This document shows positions 1 to 11,218 of a stretch of DNA of 64,000 bases, piece after piece. The position numbers and the translations under genes are program-made. Source of the DNA: Lotus japonicus (lineage: Eukaryota > Streptophyta > Magnoliopsida > Fabales > Fabaceae). Position 1 is the first letter of the stretch. Every line of letters starts with the position of its first letter. The notes beneath the pieces are model-generated. The model worked only from the letters and a program-made list of their open reading frames with translations. It searched no databases and was not told the origin of the DNA. The stretch spans positions 28,438,369 through 28,502,368 of the forward strand of contig NC_080044.1 of assembly GCF_012489685.1 (NCBI RefSeq), read 5' to 3'.

Positions 1-2283
1 GGTAGTTCTCCTGACTACATCAACTTCTGCCAGAAGGCGATGCTATTCTTCATTCAGGATAAGAAGCAGATCTGCCTTCCCTACTTCTTATTTTCTTACC
101 TGAAAGAATGCATCAGGAAGTCCAGAACTACTGCATCCATCAAGTCTGCTATCAAGTACATTCCGTTTGGAAGACTGCTGTCAGATCTTTTCATTGAAAG
201 CAAACTTGTGGAAGATATGATCAATGCTGGCTGCACTGAGGATCTAACTATGATTGTGAGTGATGTCTTCACATTCACATCTTTGAAGAAGATGGGATTG
301 GTCAAGAAGAGGATAGACCCTTCTCATGAAGACACTTCAGATGAAGTCAGAAGAAGAAGAGTCCCTCTGAATGACTATCCTCTGTGGACACAGGCAGACA
401 ACCCAGAAGCTATTAGGTGCTATGTTGAAGACCTAAGAGCACAAGGCCTTGAAATTGATTTAGATGAATTCTTCAGGCGATTGCCACCAGCTCCAGAGTT
501 TGACTCTCCTCCCAAAAGGAAAGTTCAGAGGAAGATGGTCTTAGAAGAATCCTCTGAGGAATCTGATGTTCCTCTAAAGAGGAAGAAAAAGGCTGATAAG
601 AGGAAGCATGATGATACTACCAAGCCTGATGATGCTGATGATGGTGATAATGGAGATGGTCCTTCTCCTCCCAAGAAGAAGAAGAAACAAGTCAGAATCG
701 TGGTGAAGCCTACACGGGTGGAACCTGCTGCTGCAGTTATCAGAAGAGAGACTTCTGCCAGAGTGACTTGCTCTGCCGTGCGTACAAGTAAGTCTGCTAT
801 CATTGAATCTGATGATGATTTAAATTCTATTGATGCACTTCCCATTTCTACCCTCCTCAAACGCACATCCACCCAACTAGCTACAATACCAGAGTCTCAA
901 CCTGCTGTTCAAATCACATCTCCACCCAATTCCTCAAGGTCTTCATTCTTCCAACCTTCTCCAAATGAAGCACCTCTCTGGAATATGCTTCAGAACCAAC
1001 CTACCGGAACCTGTGATCCAACCTCACCCATTACCATTCAATACAATCCATTAACATCTGAACCCATTATTCTTGAACCCTCTGAACTTGAACTCACAAT
1101 TCCTGTCCAACCAGAACCTGAACCCAGAACGTCTGATCACTCTGTCCCCAGAGCATCAGAACGTCTGGTTGTCAGAACCACTGATACAGATTCTTCCTCT
1201 GTCTATACCCCTGTATCATTCCCAATCAACGTTGCTGACTCCTCACCTTCAAACAACTCTGAGTCACATCGTAAATTCATGGAGGTCAGAAAAGAAAAAG
1301 TGTCTGCCATCCCAGAATATTACCTCACGGTCCCAAGCCCTAGGAGATACCCTGGACCTATACCTGACCGTCTAGTTGACCTAGATGAACCTATCTTGGC
1401 TGACCCTTTACATGAGGCAGATCCTTTAGCTCAACAAGCTCAACCTGACCCTATTCATCAAGAGCCAATTCAACCAGAACCAGAACACTCTGTGTCTAAC
1501 CACTCTTCGGTTAGATCACCACATCCTCTGGTTGAAACTTCTGACCCAAACCTTGGAGCCTCTGAACCAAATGCTCAAACTTTTAACATTGGTTCTCCTC
1601 AAGGTGTTTCTGAGGCAAACAGTAGCAATCACCCAACCTCTCCTGAAACCAACCTCTCCATAGTTCCCTACACTTACCTCAAACCAACCTCTCTCTCTGA
1701 GTGCATTAATGTTTTTAATCATGAAGCTTCATTGATGCTACGCAACGTGCAAGGTCACACTGACCTGAGTGAGAATGCTGAATCTGTTGCTGAAGAGTGG
1801 AATAGTCTGAGTACTTGGCTAGTAGCTCAGGTTCCTATTATGATGCAGCATCTGACTGCAGAAAGGGATCAGAGGATCGAGGCTGCAAAGCAGAGGTTTG
1901 CAAGAAGGGTGGCTCTTCATGAACAACAACAGAGACATAAGCTCCTTGAAGCTGTTGAAGAGGCCAGAAGAAAGCAAGAGCAGGCAGAAGAAGCTGCACG
2001 TCAAGCAGCAGCTCAAGCTGAACAAGCAAGATTAGAGGCAGAAAGACTTGAAGCTGAAGCTGAAGCCCTTAGATGCTAAGCACTTGCACCAGTAGTGTTT
2101 ACTCCTGCTGTTTCTGCTTCCATTCCGGCTCATCAAGCTGCTCAGTCTGTACCTTCCAGTTCCACACAGCCAAGCACGTCCAGACTCGACATCATGGAAC
2201 AACGTCTTGATACTCATGAGTCTCTGCTAATGGACATGAAGCAAATGATGATGGAACTTCTGCGTCGCTATGATAAACCCTAG
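1..2283 (+). pseudogene. ENV-like / accessory ORF of the Sirevirus, one internal stop
   Basis: The frame is open from the first base of the window, so the true start is to the left; the first ATG inside is at 40. A single TAA at 2077-2079 breaks it, and the same frame then continues to TAG at 2281-2283. The N-terminal region (to about residue 90) is globular, with LPYFLFSYLKECI and IPFGRLLSDLF, resembling the plant 'envelope-like/transposon' proteins found downstream of pol in Sireviruses. The middle is low-complexity: Lys-rich basic runs (possible nuclear-localisation type), then long Pro/Ser/Glu stretches with repeated PEP and SE motifs. The C-terminal part (about residues 590-680) is an Ala/Glu/Arg-rich coiled coil, and the read-through tail is a second short helix rich in Met and Leu. 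No clear membrane segment is seen, so an envelope function is not supported by sequence. Family assignment is by resemblance only. Confidence 0.6.
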
Positions 2284-2392
2284 TCTTAGGATCTCTTCGT
2301 TTTCCCTCTTAACTTAGTTTTATTTTAACTTCTGCTTATTTTCCTTAAGTTATTTTCGTTTTTCTGCTTTGTTAGTTGTTACTTATGCTTGC

Positions 2393-2402
<10 letters not shown>

Positions 2403-2442
<40 letters not shown>
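2403..2442. repeat. (AT)n microsatellite
   Basis: An uninterrupted AT dinucleotide run of about 20 units, just after the end of the Sirevirus ENV-like ORF. Confidence 0.95.
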
Positions 2443-2446
<4 letters not shown>

Positions 2447-2518
2447 CTCATGTGTTTGCAAAATTTTCTTTATTCATAATCATTATGCTTTTACATCATA
2501 CATTTTCTTTCCTACACT

Positions 2519-2911
2519 CTAGAATGGAGGATCCCTCCTCATTCTTCTGCACTCTTGGCGCTGCTCTGACCTCTCCTTCTCCAGACGATCCAGTGAATAC
2601 TGGATGTTGTTGAGATTGACGTTTAGCTCATTCCTCTCCAGAATCTCTTCTGTTGTTTTGAGCGTCTTCTCTATGATTTCCTTTTCTTCCAGCAGCTTCA
2701 GTTCAATCTGACTTAGTTCTTGCACTTCCTCCACGAAGGCAAGGAATTCCTTCAAGTCATTCTTCAGCTCTGGACAAAGGTCCTCTTCAAGCAGTGTCCT
2801 TGCTAGCTACGGTATGGTCCTTGTACCCCCTGGATGCCTTATGTTAAGGAACATGTCCTCCTCGAAGGCCTTCCTTCTGAGCTCTTCTAGCGCAACCCTG
2901 TATGAAGCCAT
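2519..2911 (-). pseudogene. Antisense small coiled-coil ORF in the Sirevirus
   Basis: Reading the minus strand from ATG at 2911 gives a protein of 130 codons ending at TAG (2519-2521), with one internal TAG at 2807-2809. It starts MASYRVALEELRRKAFEED, has a central FLAFVEEVQELSQIELKLLEEKE coiled coil (split here: FLAFVEEVQEL, then IELKLLEEKE) and ends ECRRMRRDPPF. It is clearly homologous to the antisense ORF at 13741-14130 in the Tat element: same start, central helix, terminal motif and almost the same length. It runs against the transcription direction of its host element. Function is unknown. A short helical nuclear or RNA-associated protein is conceivable, but nothing in the sequence proves it. 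The single stop suggests recent decay. Confidence 0.65.
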
Positions 2912-3843
2912 TTCTGATTATGGTATTGATCGAGTTGTGAAGCTTACCTCTTTTCTTCATCGCTTTATATAGGCTTCACTTTCTCTCTGACAGTTAATGC
3001 TCCTACAGTTTCTCGAGGTTAAGTTCTTGGTAACTGAAACTTCTCTTTACTCCCTTGGCCGGTGGTAAACGTTCTTCTTTTGCATTAACTCTTCTCTTTA
3101 ATTCGCCTAACTCTGACTCATGCATCGTTTTTATTTCTTTTGAAACTTAGACCTTCTCTAAGGGGGAGTACCTTGTACTTCAAACTAAGTTTTTCACACC
3201 CCAGGCTTTTTGCTTATGACAAAAAGGGGGAGTACAACCAGTTTTTGATGTGTAAGCTGTGTTAGTGTGATTTATTTTTATTTTGGAGAATTTAAGAGTT
3301 CCACTTTGTTGGGTCCAGGTGGGCCAGCATCCTGCCTGCAGGTAGCATTCGAAACGGGGCGCTGTCTGCTACGCTATAAGAAATAACGTTGCGCCCTCAC
3401 TAACACCAATTGGTTTTGGCGTAGTGGTAAGCGCGTGATCCTACACACTTTTATGACCATAGATGTGTCACTGGGCAAATACAAGGAATACATTTCACTT
3501 CTTCTGAAGTGATCTTAGTTTGACTCTGATACCCAAGACTCTGATACCGTGTCCGTTGACTCTGATTACTTATGCGCTCTGATTATTCTATTTCATCTAT
3601 GTCATAAGTTTTTCACTCTGAACTCTTATATAATTTAGCTCAGAATCTAGACTTTACTAACGTTTTCATCAAGTATTAGATTCAGGGGGAGCTAAGCTCA
3701 GAATCAAGCAGTGACTTGAATTCAGAATAAGCAAGATAAACTATTCACATCAGGATAAGTCTTATTCTATATCTCTAAACTCTGAGTGAATTCAGTTTAA
3801 TGTTTAAGAATTGTTCATCAAAAATCTTAGTTTTGTCATCATC

Positions 3844-3856
3844 AAAAAGGGGGAGA
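3844..3856 (+). promoter_or_regulatory. Polypurine tract of the Sirevirus
   Basis: AAAAAGGGGGAGA stands one base before the TGTAAG start of the 3' LTR, the expected place for the plus-strand primer. Related tracts occur upstream at 3160, 3221 and 3684. Confidence 0.85.
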
Positions 3857-3857
3857 T

Positions 3858-5073
3858 TGTAAGATCAAGTTTTGATCTAGTAGTACAACTCTATGTTTTG
3901 ATGATTACAAGTTAACCTTTTGATATGAACAATTGTGGTACTCTAACGTGTTTTTCTGAGTGTGCTATTCACAGGCTCTGACCTCTATTTTATCTCACAC
4001 AAATCAGAAGCACTGTGCTTAAAAAGTGACCCAAGCAACGCTTTCGCATTCTCCATGTTCACTCTGAACAGTGGAAAAGCTTCAGAAGATCTGAAGTAAA
4101 TCAAGCTCTGATAAGGACTCAGCTCACTTGAAGCTCTGATGATCCAGAAGATCTGACAACCAAAAGACTCTGAAGGCTCAGAAGCTCTGATGGTGTAGAA
4201 GACTCTGACGATCCAGACTCTGAAGAGTGAAGACTCTGAAGTCCAGAAGCAACTGGCTCTGAAGACCATGTACTGATCCTCTGAAGTGAAGATCAGAAGG
4301 TGCAACGGTCAGAGGATCCAAGCTTCCCTCTGACTCTGATCAATCAGCTTCACAAGTTCCAATACGAAGCGCTCCTCTGATCAGAAGTCTACGAGGTTAA
4401 GGTCAAGTCACTATCCAAAGTACAAAAGCAAAGTGTACTATCCTGACGACCTACCTAACATCCTCAGCCACAGCAGAAGCTAGAATTTCCAGAACTGCCC
4501 TCCAACGGTAGCATTTCCATGCAACGTTCAACCCTAATCCTTAGAGTATAAATAGAGGCTGAAGATTGAAAGAAGCGGCTAGAAGCATTCACACACGCGC
4601 AAGAAATATTCAAATCCTTCTAAGCTTTCTTTCATCTTGAATTTCATTGTGTTTACTATAAGCTTTTTAGAAGCACTTTCTTTGTAAACAAGAACTTCAT
4701 ATACAGTTGTATAGTTTGCCTTTAGGAGATCAAGGTTGATCAGATCCTAGAGAAGACTAAGAGAGTGAATCTTAGTGTGAGCTAAGTCAGTGTATTGTTA
4801 GTCACTTGTAGGTTTCAAGTGCAGTTGTAACACATACCTGATTAGTGGATTGTCTTCATTCTAAGAAGGAAGAAATCACCTTAACGGGTGGACTGGATTA
4901 GCTTGAGTGATTTATCAAGTGAACCAGGATAAAATCCCTGTGTGCTTTTCTATCTCTTATCTTTAGCAAATAGTTTGTTTCGAAAGATTTGCCAAAATCT
5001 TTAAGGTGGAAGTTTTATCTTGAAAACGTTATTCAAACCCCCCCCCCCCCTTCTACCGTTTTTCATACCTTCA
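3858..5073 (+). repeat. 3' LTR of the Sirevirus
   Basis: Starts TGTAAGATCAAG right after the polypurine tract and ends ...ACCTTCA before terpene synthase exon sequence, about 1.2 kb. It contains degenerate repeats of CTCTGAAG/CCAGAAG (about 4080-4330), a TATA box (TATAAATAG, near 4547) and a poly-C run at 5037-5050. The right border is set where homology to the paralogous terpene synthase exon and intron (37200 onwards) begins; it could shift by a few bases. Confidence 0.75.
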
Positions 5074-7892
5074 AAAGAATCATCCAAGTGAGTCTAAATT
5101 ATTTTATTCATGTGACGCTTTACTTAATACCTTTTCTGTTTTTATATAACTGACATTTTAAGGTTGTTGCACAAGTATTAAGAAATAACAATTGATGTTC
5201 TTGTTTAATTAAAATTATTATTTAGCTTCCTAGCTATTATACCATTTATCTCTTTTTTTAATTCTAACTTTTCAATTTTCCTACCACCAATAAATTAAGG
5301 GTCTAATTTGTAAAGTATAATTAATGTTCTCTTAAACTTTGTAAAGTGGCAGATAATTAGGAATAAAATCCAACTAGAAATAATGTCAGTTATATAGGAA
5401 CGGAGGGAGAAGTTTATTGATTAAAATCCACCTCGAGTCATAATTCCTGAATGTCATAAATAAGTGATATTTCTTTCTCACACATTAATTATGTGTGTTT
5501 CTCTTAGTATGATTGTTTTGAAATCATTAATTAAGATTAGACTTTGTCAACTATGGACTAAGAAAAATTTGATTTACAAGTTAAAAGAGCTTCTTTATAA
5601 ATGAATTTTACCACAAAAAGAATATATTTATAAATATATATATATATCCATTAAATCATTAAATGTTAGTAGAAAAAACAAGGTTCATGGGTGGACGCGG
5701 TACAGGATAGATTATCTCAAAAACAAGAAGATATTCCAAAAAATGAAACACAACTTCTCCAACTAAACCTCGATCTTAAATGAATCAAAATACGCAAATT
5801 ATATTGAAGATTTAATTAAAACTAATTATTTTTTAAAATAGATATTAGGAATAAAAACATGTTATTTTTCTTTTTAATAAATTATTTCTTTAATTAATAA
5901 TATTAATTTTTTTTATAAATTTTCATTAATTAAATTCGTTTTATTTTAATTAGATTAATTTTCAAAAAAGCTAAATTAAAAGTTAACGATTTTATATTTA
6001 TTATATATGTTAATCTTATTTTCACTTTGGAGTTCTATATGTACCAAAAAAAAAAACTTATTTTCACCATTCCTTTTGAAATTGTCATGTAGCCTCCAAA
6101 ATTATGGATATGTGATGTGTCGACTGTTGCTACTTTCTACCATCCATTTGCTCCCTTGAATTTAACAGAAAAAAGAATTGTGTTTTAGGAATTCTACTTA
6201 AGCTTAATTTCAAGTGGGGGGTTGTCTAAACAATTTTCTTGAATAGATTATTTTTAAAGTTTTATTAAAAATGTTAAAACAATTTTAGGTAATATTTTGG
6301 ACCTCTTAAGAAACTTACATAGTTGTTTTAAATGTTTCAATCATATCACTTTATAAAAGAAAGTACTTTTGAAAACAAGGAAAATATTAAAATTCTTCAT
6401 TTTAAAATTAAAATAGAAATTTTGCAAAAAAAATAATATTATACTCTAAATCAAAATTTATAGAATACCAAAAAAATATAAAATTGAAACATATAAAGAT
6501 TGTTAAATAGCTCCGGTCCTCTTGTGTGAAATAAACCTTGAAAATATATGAAATTAAATCTTTTAATGTATCAACAGATGCTCATTTATTCATTGGTTGT
6601 CTGCATGTTTTTGAACCCTTTTAAGTATACCTCATAACTTTTTTCTTATACTAATGCTCATAACTCTTTTCCTTTCTCAAGATGGTGGAATAAAGTAGGC
6701 CTTGGAGAAAAGTTGAGTTTTGCTAGAGATCGGTTGGTTGAGGGCTACGTTTGGACTGTGGGAGCGAACTCCAGGCCAGATCTCAAATACTTCAGAAAAA
6801 ATATGACAAAGCTCAATTGCCTACTTACTGTACTTGATGATGTTTATGATGTGTATGGTACCATGGAAGAACCGGAGCTTTTCACAGAAGTAACTGAAAG
6901 GTTAATTAGCCGGCTCAATAATGATTTTTTTTACCCATTTTATTTGAAATTTTTTCCCCGATAAAAATTATTTAAAATATTTTTCTTGTGATTCAAGGTG
7001 GGGATCCAAATGCTGTGGATAGTCTCCCAGACTACATGAAAACATGGTTTCATGCACTCTATAACTTTGTCAATGAAATTGCTACGTAAAATCAAAAGAA
7101 GAACGGGTATGATATCACCTCATACCTAATGAAAACGGTAATAAATTATTTGTTCAGTTATTCAACCCCTGTTAGTTACCTATTTTCAATATGAATTTGT
7201 ACACATACAATGATTGTGCTTAATTAATCAAGAGTATTTTCAACTTGTTATCAGTTGGCAGATCTATGTAAAGCATATTTCATAGAAGCAAAGTTGTATC
7301 ATGGTGGTGGATATATTCCAAGCCTTGAAGAATACTTAGAGAATGCTTGGATTTCCATATCTATGCCTGTTTTACTAACGTATGCTTACTCCTTAATTCC
7401 ATATCCAATAAAAAAAGGAAGAGTTGAATCATTTGGAAAAATACCAAGAAATAATTCGATATCCAGCAATGATCCTACGCCTTGCTAATGATATTGGAAC
7501 ATATAAGGTATGCTACAAATCTCATTCTTTCTCATTGCAAAACTCTTTGTTTTCTGCTTACTACTTTTTTCCACTTCCATTTTTAGCGTGAAAATGCAAT
7601 GGGTGATTCTCCCAAGTCAATTGAATGCTACATGAATGAAAGTGGAGCTTCTGAAGCAGAAGCTCTTGAGTATTTAAACTCTTTGATGTATAAAACATGG
7701 AAGAAGATGAATGAAGCGACTCATAATTCTTCTTTCTCTCGGTGTTTTATTAGAACTGTTGCAAACTATGCAAATATGGCATTGTGCATGTACCATCGTG
7801 GAGATGGATATACTACTCAAGATCCTGAAATTAAGAGTCTCATTGAATCATTACTTATTCAACCCATCCCAGTTAAGAAGACAGACAGTTAA
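5074..7892 (+). pseudogene. Terpene synthase pseudogene, 3' half (TPS-b-like)
   Basis: Remnant of a class I terpene synthase, the plastid or cytosolic enzymes that ionise prenyl diphosphates to make volatile terpenes. After the last bases of one exon (5074-5092) and an intron, exons are read at 6682-6901 (starts WWNKVGLGEKLSFARDRL, contains the metal-binding DDVYD motif of the DDxxD type), 6998-7137 (DPNAVDSLPDYMKTWF), 7255-7507 (LADLCKAYF, YLENAWISIS) and 7587-7892 (C-terminus). The second metal motif (NDxxTxxxE) spans the junction at 7507/7587 as NDIGTYKRE. Lesions: Sirevirus insertion at the first exon, an extra G after the acceptor at 6998, an in-frame TAA at 7087-7089, and a one-base insertion in an A-run near 7438. 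The resemblance is closest to ocimene/monoterpene synthases, which is inference only. Splice sites follow GT-AG. Confidence 0.9.
5130..5409. mobile_element. Stowaway-like MITE in the terpene synthase intron
   Basis: A roughly 280-bp AT-rich element whose ends read TATATAACTGACATT inward from the left and, as the inverted complement, AATGTCAGTTATATAGGAAC from the right. The right end finishes ACGGAGGGAG, the Stowaway signature. The left end and right TA duplication are degraded. The paralogous intron at about 37250 lacks it, which shows the empty site. Confidence 0.75.
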
Positions 7893-8373
7893 TGCTCTAG
7901 TTTGTTTATGCATTGTATTAAGTACAATATGTAATGTGAGTTTTGATTTATGAATAAATGCATTAACTTTATTAGAAATTGGGAGACCTATATTCAACCA
8001 CAAAAACAACTCAAGAATTGAGGTTTGTCATACTCTTATAAAGACTATCTATGCTCTATCTCTATTTCTCTAACCAATGTGAGACTTCTGATAAACTTAA
8101 TAATATGACTTGGTTTGACTATCCTGAAGTAAAGGCTGGTGTGGGCATGGAAAATTATATGGGTGTTGATGAATGCACCACCCACACCCCAATTTTCACC
8201 ACCCTCCCACCTAGTAATTTTCCAGAACGCCCTTGTTTAATTAAGTTGTGTTTTAGAAATTAAAATCTTGAACACACATAATTGTTAATTCTGACTTTCG
8301 GAAATTTGAATCTGGTAGTGTGAATCACGTAATTAATTCCAGATTCTTATTTCCAAAATAATTTTTTTTCGTT
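7893..8373. other. Spacer between terpene synthase and cellulose synthase remnants
   Basis: AT-rich. It holds the likely 3' untranslated region of the terpene synthase (an AATAAA-like signal at 7950-7956) and no coding homology that I recognise. The cellulose synthase homology begins abruptly at 8374, so a breakpoint lies at its right edge. Confidence 0.5.
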
Positions 8374-8578
8374 ATGAGTAAACACTGCCCTCTTTGGCAT
8401 GGATACAGAGGAGGACTTAAGTGGTTAGGGCGCATTTCTTACGTAAATGCTAGAGTATATCCATTGACATCAATTCCTTTGGTGGCATATTGTACCCTTC
8501 CTGCAGTTTGCTTGCTTACTGAGAAGTTTATTGTTCCTGAGGTATATATGAAGTTTTTTATATCCAAAAGACCTGTTC

Positions 8579-9364
8579 GCATGGACGTATCCAGGATTTT
8601 CTTGTTGGGAGGCGAAATATAAGACTAAAAAAACTTCATTGAATGTTATATAAACTTTAAAAAATAACAAATTATTTAAATACAACTCTTTGTTCTTTCG
8701 TCATACTAAATTTATCTATTATTGTATCAATGAAGATTTTTTTTAGCAATTTCTCTCTCGATATATGCTACTAATAAATTTCTAAGAAGATCATCTTCGA
8801 TTTTGTTGCAAAGCCGAAGTCTTAAAAACTTTCATTACCGAAAAAGATCGCTTTGTAGATGTTGTTGAAACCGGGTGTGTCAAAACAAGACGTATCAATA
8901 TATCAACACATGGAAATATTGTTGTTTTTCCAGTTCAACTAACTTCTGGTAAAGCTCGGATAAACTGAATTTTTTTCCTAAATTAGGATCTCGGGAAACA
9001 TCTGAATGATAATGTCTCAGTTGGAACGACAAATGATTTAAAATTTTCCTTAGGAGGATCTAAAGCTGAACTAAGTATGAGAAGTTTCACTGCCTCTGCA
9101 TTAAATCATCTATTTAATTCAGATAGTTGCAAATCAATTGCAGAATAAAATACATTTATTCTATAATTATGTTCCATATCTCCATCTTGTTTCTTGTGAC
9201 GATCATTACCAATAAAATAAGGGGTTTTCTGTCAGGAACTTCAACTTGATCAGCATCACAAAAGGTTATAACATTTTTTATATAAAAATACCTATAGTCA
9301 GTGAGAATTTCAAAATTCTTGGGAGGGCGATGGCCCCTGCCTGCCCCTCCCTAGATATGCCCCT
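8579..9364. mobile_element. Non-autonomous hAT element, copy 1
   Basis: About 786 bp flanked by the 8-bp duplication ACCTGTTC (8571-8578 and 9365-9372). Degenerate inverted ends read GGACGTATCCAGG on the left and GGGGCATATCTAGGGAGG inward from the right. Its interior is homologous to the better-preserved copy at 19969-20739, which codes for part of a zinc-finger MYM/TTF-type hAT protein. Ends are diverged from the CAGGGGCGTATC form, so borders are uncertain by one base. It sits in the CesA intron. Confidence 0.75.
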
Positions 9365-9372
9365 ACCTGTTC

Positions 9373-9733
9373 ACTTTTTTAGTTTCTCATTATGATTGGA
9401 AGTTAGGAACCTTAGACATAATTGTAGTGTTAAGAAGTCTCACATTGATTAGACTTATGGTTAAGTAAGTTACTAAATCCTTATAAAGATACAAATACTC
9501 CAAACTCAAACTCAAAGATGATATTAGAGACTATTCTATATTCATTTATTAAGCCACCCATAATTAGGTCACCCGCCCACACAGTCCTGCAAATTTCACG
9601 GTTCAGATGTCCAATCTTGGGTGTAAGAGGGAGTGTTGAGAGATCTCCAAATTGTAAGATATGTAGAAACACCACTTCTACTGTTGTGGTACTGTAAAAA
9701 ACGTCTATGCTTATCAATATTATTGGCATTGCA
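9373..9733. other. Rest of the CesA intron
   Basis: No gene. Contains TGTTAAGAAGTCTCACATTG (9429-9448) and AAGAGGGAGTGTTGAGAG, phrases of a type seen around small LTR-like repeats in plants, but no matching second end. Ends with the acceptor TTGCAG at 9728-9733. Confidence 0.4.
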
Positions 9734-10217
9734 GCTAAGTAAAGCAGGTGGCATGTGGTTTGTGTCTCTTTTCATGTTCATTTTTGCGACGAATATGCAA
9801 GAGATGCGATGGAGTGGAGCTATACCGTTGGTGAATGTTGGAGAAATGAGCAGTTTTGGGTGATTGGAGGGGTATCAGCACATTTATATGCTGTGTTTGT
9901 AGGGCTGTTCAAGTCCTTGACAGGAGTAAATATAAACTTCATTGTGACATCAAAAGTAGATGATGACAAGGAGCATTCTGAGATGTTTTCTTTGAAGTTT
10001 ACCACTTTGCTAATCATTCCAACAACATTACTGATACTAAACTTTATTGCTGTAGTTGCTGGAGTCTCTCATGCAATAAATAATGGCATCGCATCATGGG
10101 GGCGTCTACTTGGGAAACTCTTGTTTTCCCTTTGGGTAATTCTTCACTTGTATCCATTCCTGAAAGGAATGACAGGAAGGCATAACAGGACTCCCACTAT
10201 TGTTCTTGTTTGGTCAA

Positions 10218-10536
10218 TGTTCTCGCCAAGAACATAGAGTCGTGACATAGTGCCAAGAGTGTGTGGAATGTGATCTGAAATTTTAGAGAGATAAGCTATT
10301 AACTGCCTAGAGAGAAAATATAACTGAATTTCAATGTTGTTATTGCCAAATGAACTAAGAGTCCTTTACAATTGGTATCCCCGTCCTATTTATGGGGAAG
10401 AGGTTGGGCCTTTATTCCCTTCAGCTACTCTAATGGGCCAGTTGGGCCTTTGGGGCGAGGCCCAAAAGACCTGGTTTCGTCCTATGCCTAAGGTTGAGCC
10501 TCCTGGGCGAGGGACCCTGGGGCCTCGCCCAGTCCA
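10218..10536 (-). repeat. Tat 3' LTR
   Basis: Starts TGTTCTCGCC and ends AGTCCA on the plus strand (element orientation is reverse). About 96% identical to 18578-18896. The LTR TATA box (TATAAATAG on the minus strand in the sister LTR) is mutated here. Confidence 0.9.
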
Positions 10537-11218
10537 CAAGACACCGAGCTCGAAGCATGAGAGCTGAGTGTGTCTTTCAGCCCCAAAGAAGTTGACCAAA
10601 GCTGAAACTTAATGCACAAAAAATGAAGATTTATGGCCGACATGGCCTTTTAAATAAAACTTTCTACTGCCTATGCTTTAACCTTATGGCCGCACCCCCT
10701 TCTCCCGGGCGATCCGAGTCCACAAGCAGGTTCGTTCTAATGAAATTCAACCCCACCGTGGCGATAACCTCTGATTCATTCGCCTCATCACGACAGCGCA
10801 TATGTTCAGAACTGTTGCTTCTATCATAGACTGAGCTTGCGCCACGCGTCGTGCTTTGACACGATGTGAAAGTCAGCAAATTCGCAGAATCTCAACCACT
10901 ACCTTTGGAACGTCTCTTCAGATCGTTTCAGAACCTGCCATTTTAAATTCGAGCCAATCAACGTCAATGGCTACAATTTTTCTTTTAATGCATCCTTCCC
11001 ACTCCCCAAAATCTCGCAACCACTCTCACGTCTTTTCCTGACGTCATGGGGCATGATCCCCCTCTTCCTGCCCCCACCCTTAACACGTTACCTCCAGCTT
11101 CTAGAATCATTCCCTCATAAATCTAGATCCTCTCAAAAAGCTCAAACCTTTAGTCTTCTACTTTCGCTCCCTTCCAATTGCCATTGCGACCTTCACACTT
11201 CACCATTTTTCTGTAAAG
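10537..11218. other. Tat internal sequence next to the 3' LTR
   Basis: No sense coding seen. On the plus strand it has the look of a 5' leader for the antisense ORF that starts at 11219: pyrimidine-rich, with CTTCCTGCCCCC and TTCTACTTTCGC stretches. I see no convincing polypurine tract at the LTR border. Confidence 0.4.

Larger units (their letters stand above)
1..5073 (+). mobile_element. Sirevirus-type LTR retrotransposon, 3' half
   Basis: The 3' half of a long retrotransposon whose gag-pol and 5' LTR lie left of the window. Parts seen in order are the end of an ENV-like sense ORF, a non-coding stretch with an antisense small ORF, at least four polypurine tracts with GGGGGAG cores (3160-3170, 3221-3232, 3684-3691, 3844-3856), and the 3' LTR. 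Repeated polypurine tracts before the 3' LTR and an extra ORF after pol are known Sirevirus (SIRE1/Maximus) features; assignment to this genus of Ty1/copia is inferred, because no polymerase is present. The element ends inside a terpene synthase exon, next to its splice donor. Its target-site duplication cannot be checked without the left end. Confidence 0.75.

Noticed and set aside
3408..3450. A-box-like TGGCGTAGTGGTAAG in the Sirevirus 3' region
   Set aside because: No B box at a suitable distance and no tRNA fold or anticodon arm; not called as a tRNA or SINE.
9427..9645. Possible small LTR or TRIM in the CesA intron (TGTTAAGAAGTCTCACATTG)
   Set aside because: Only one end is recognisable, with no duplication or second copy in the window.
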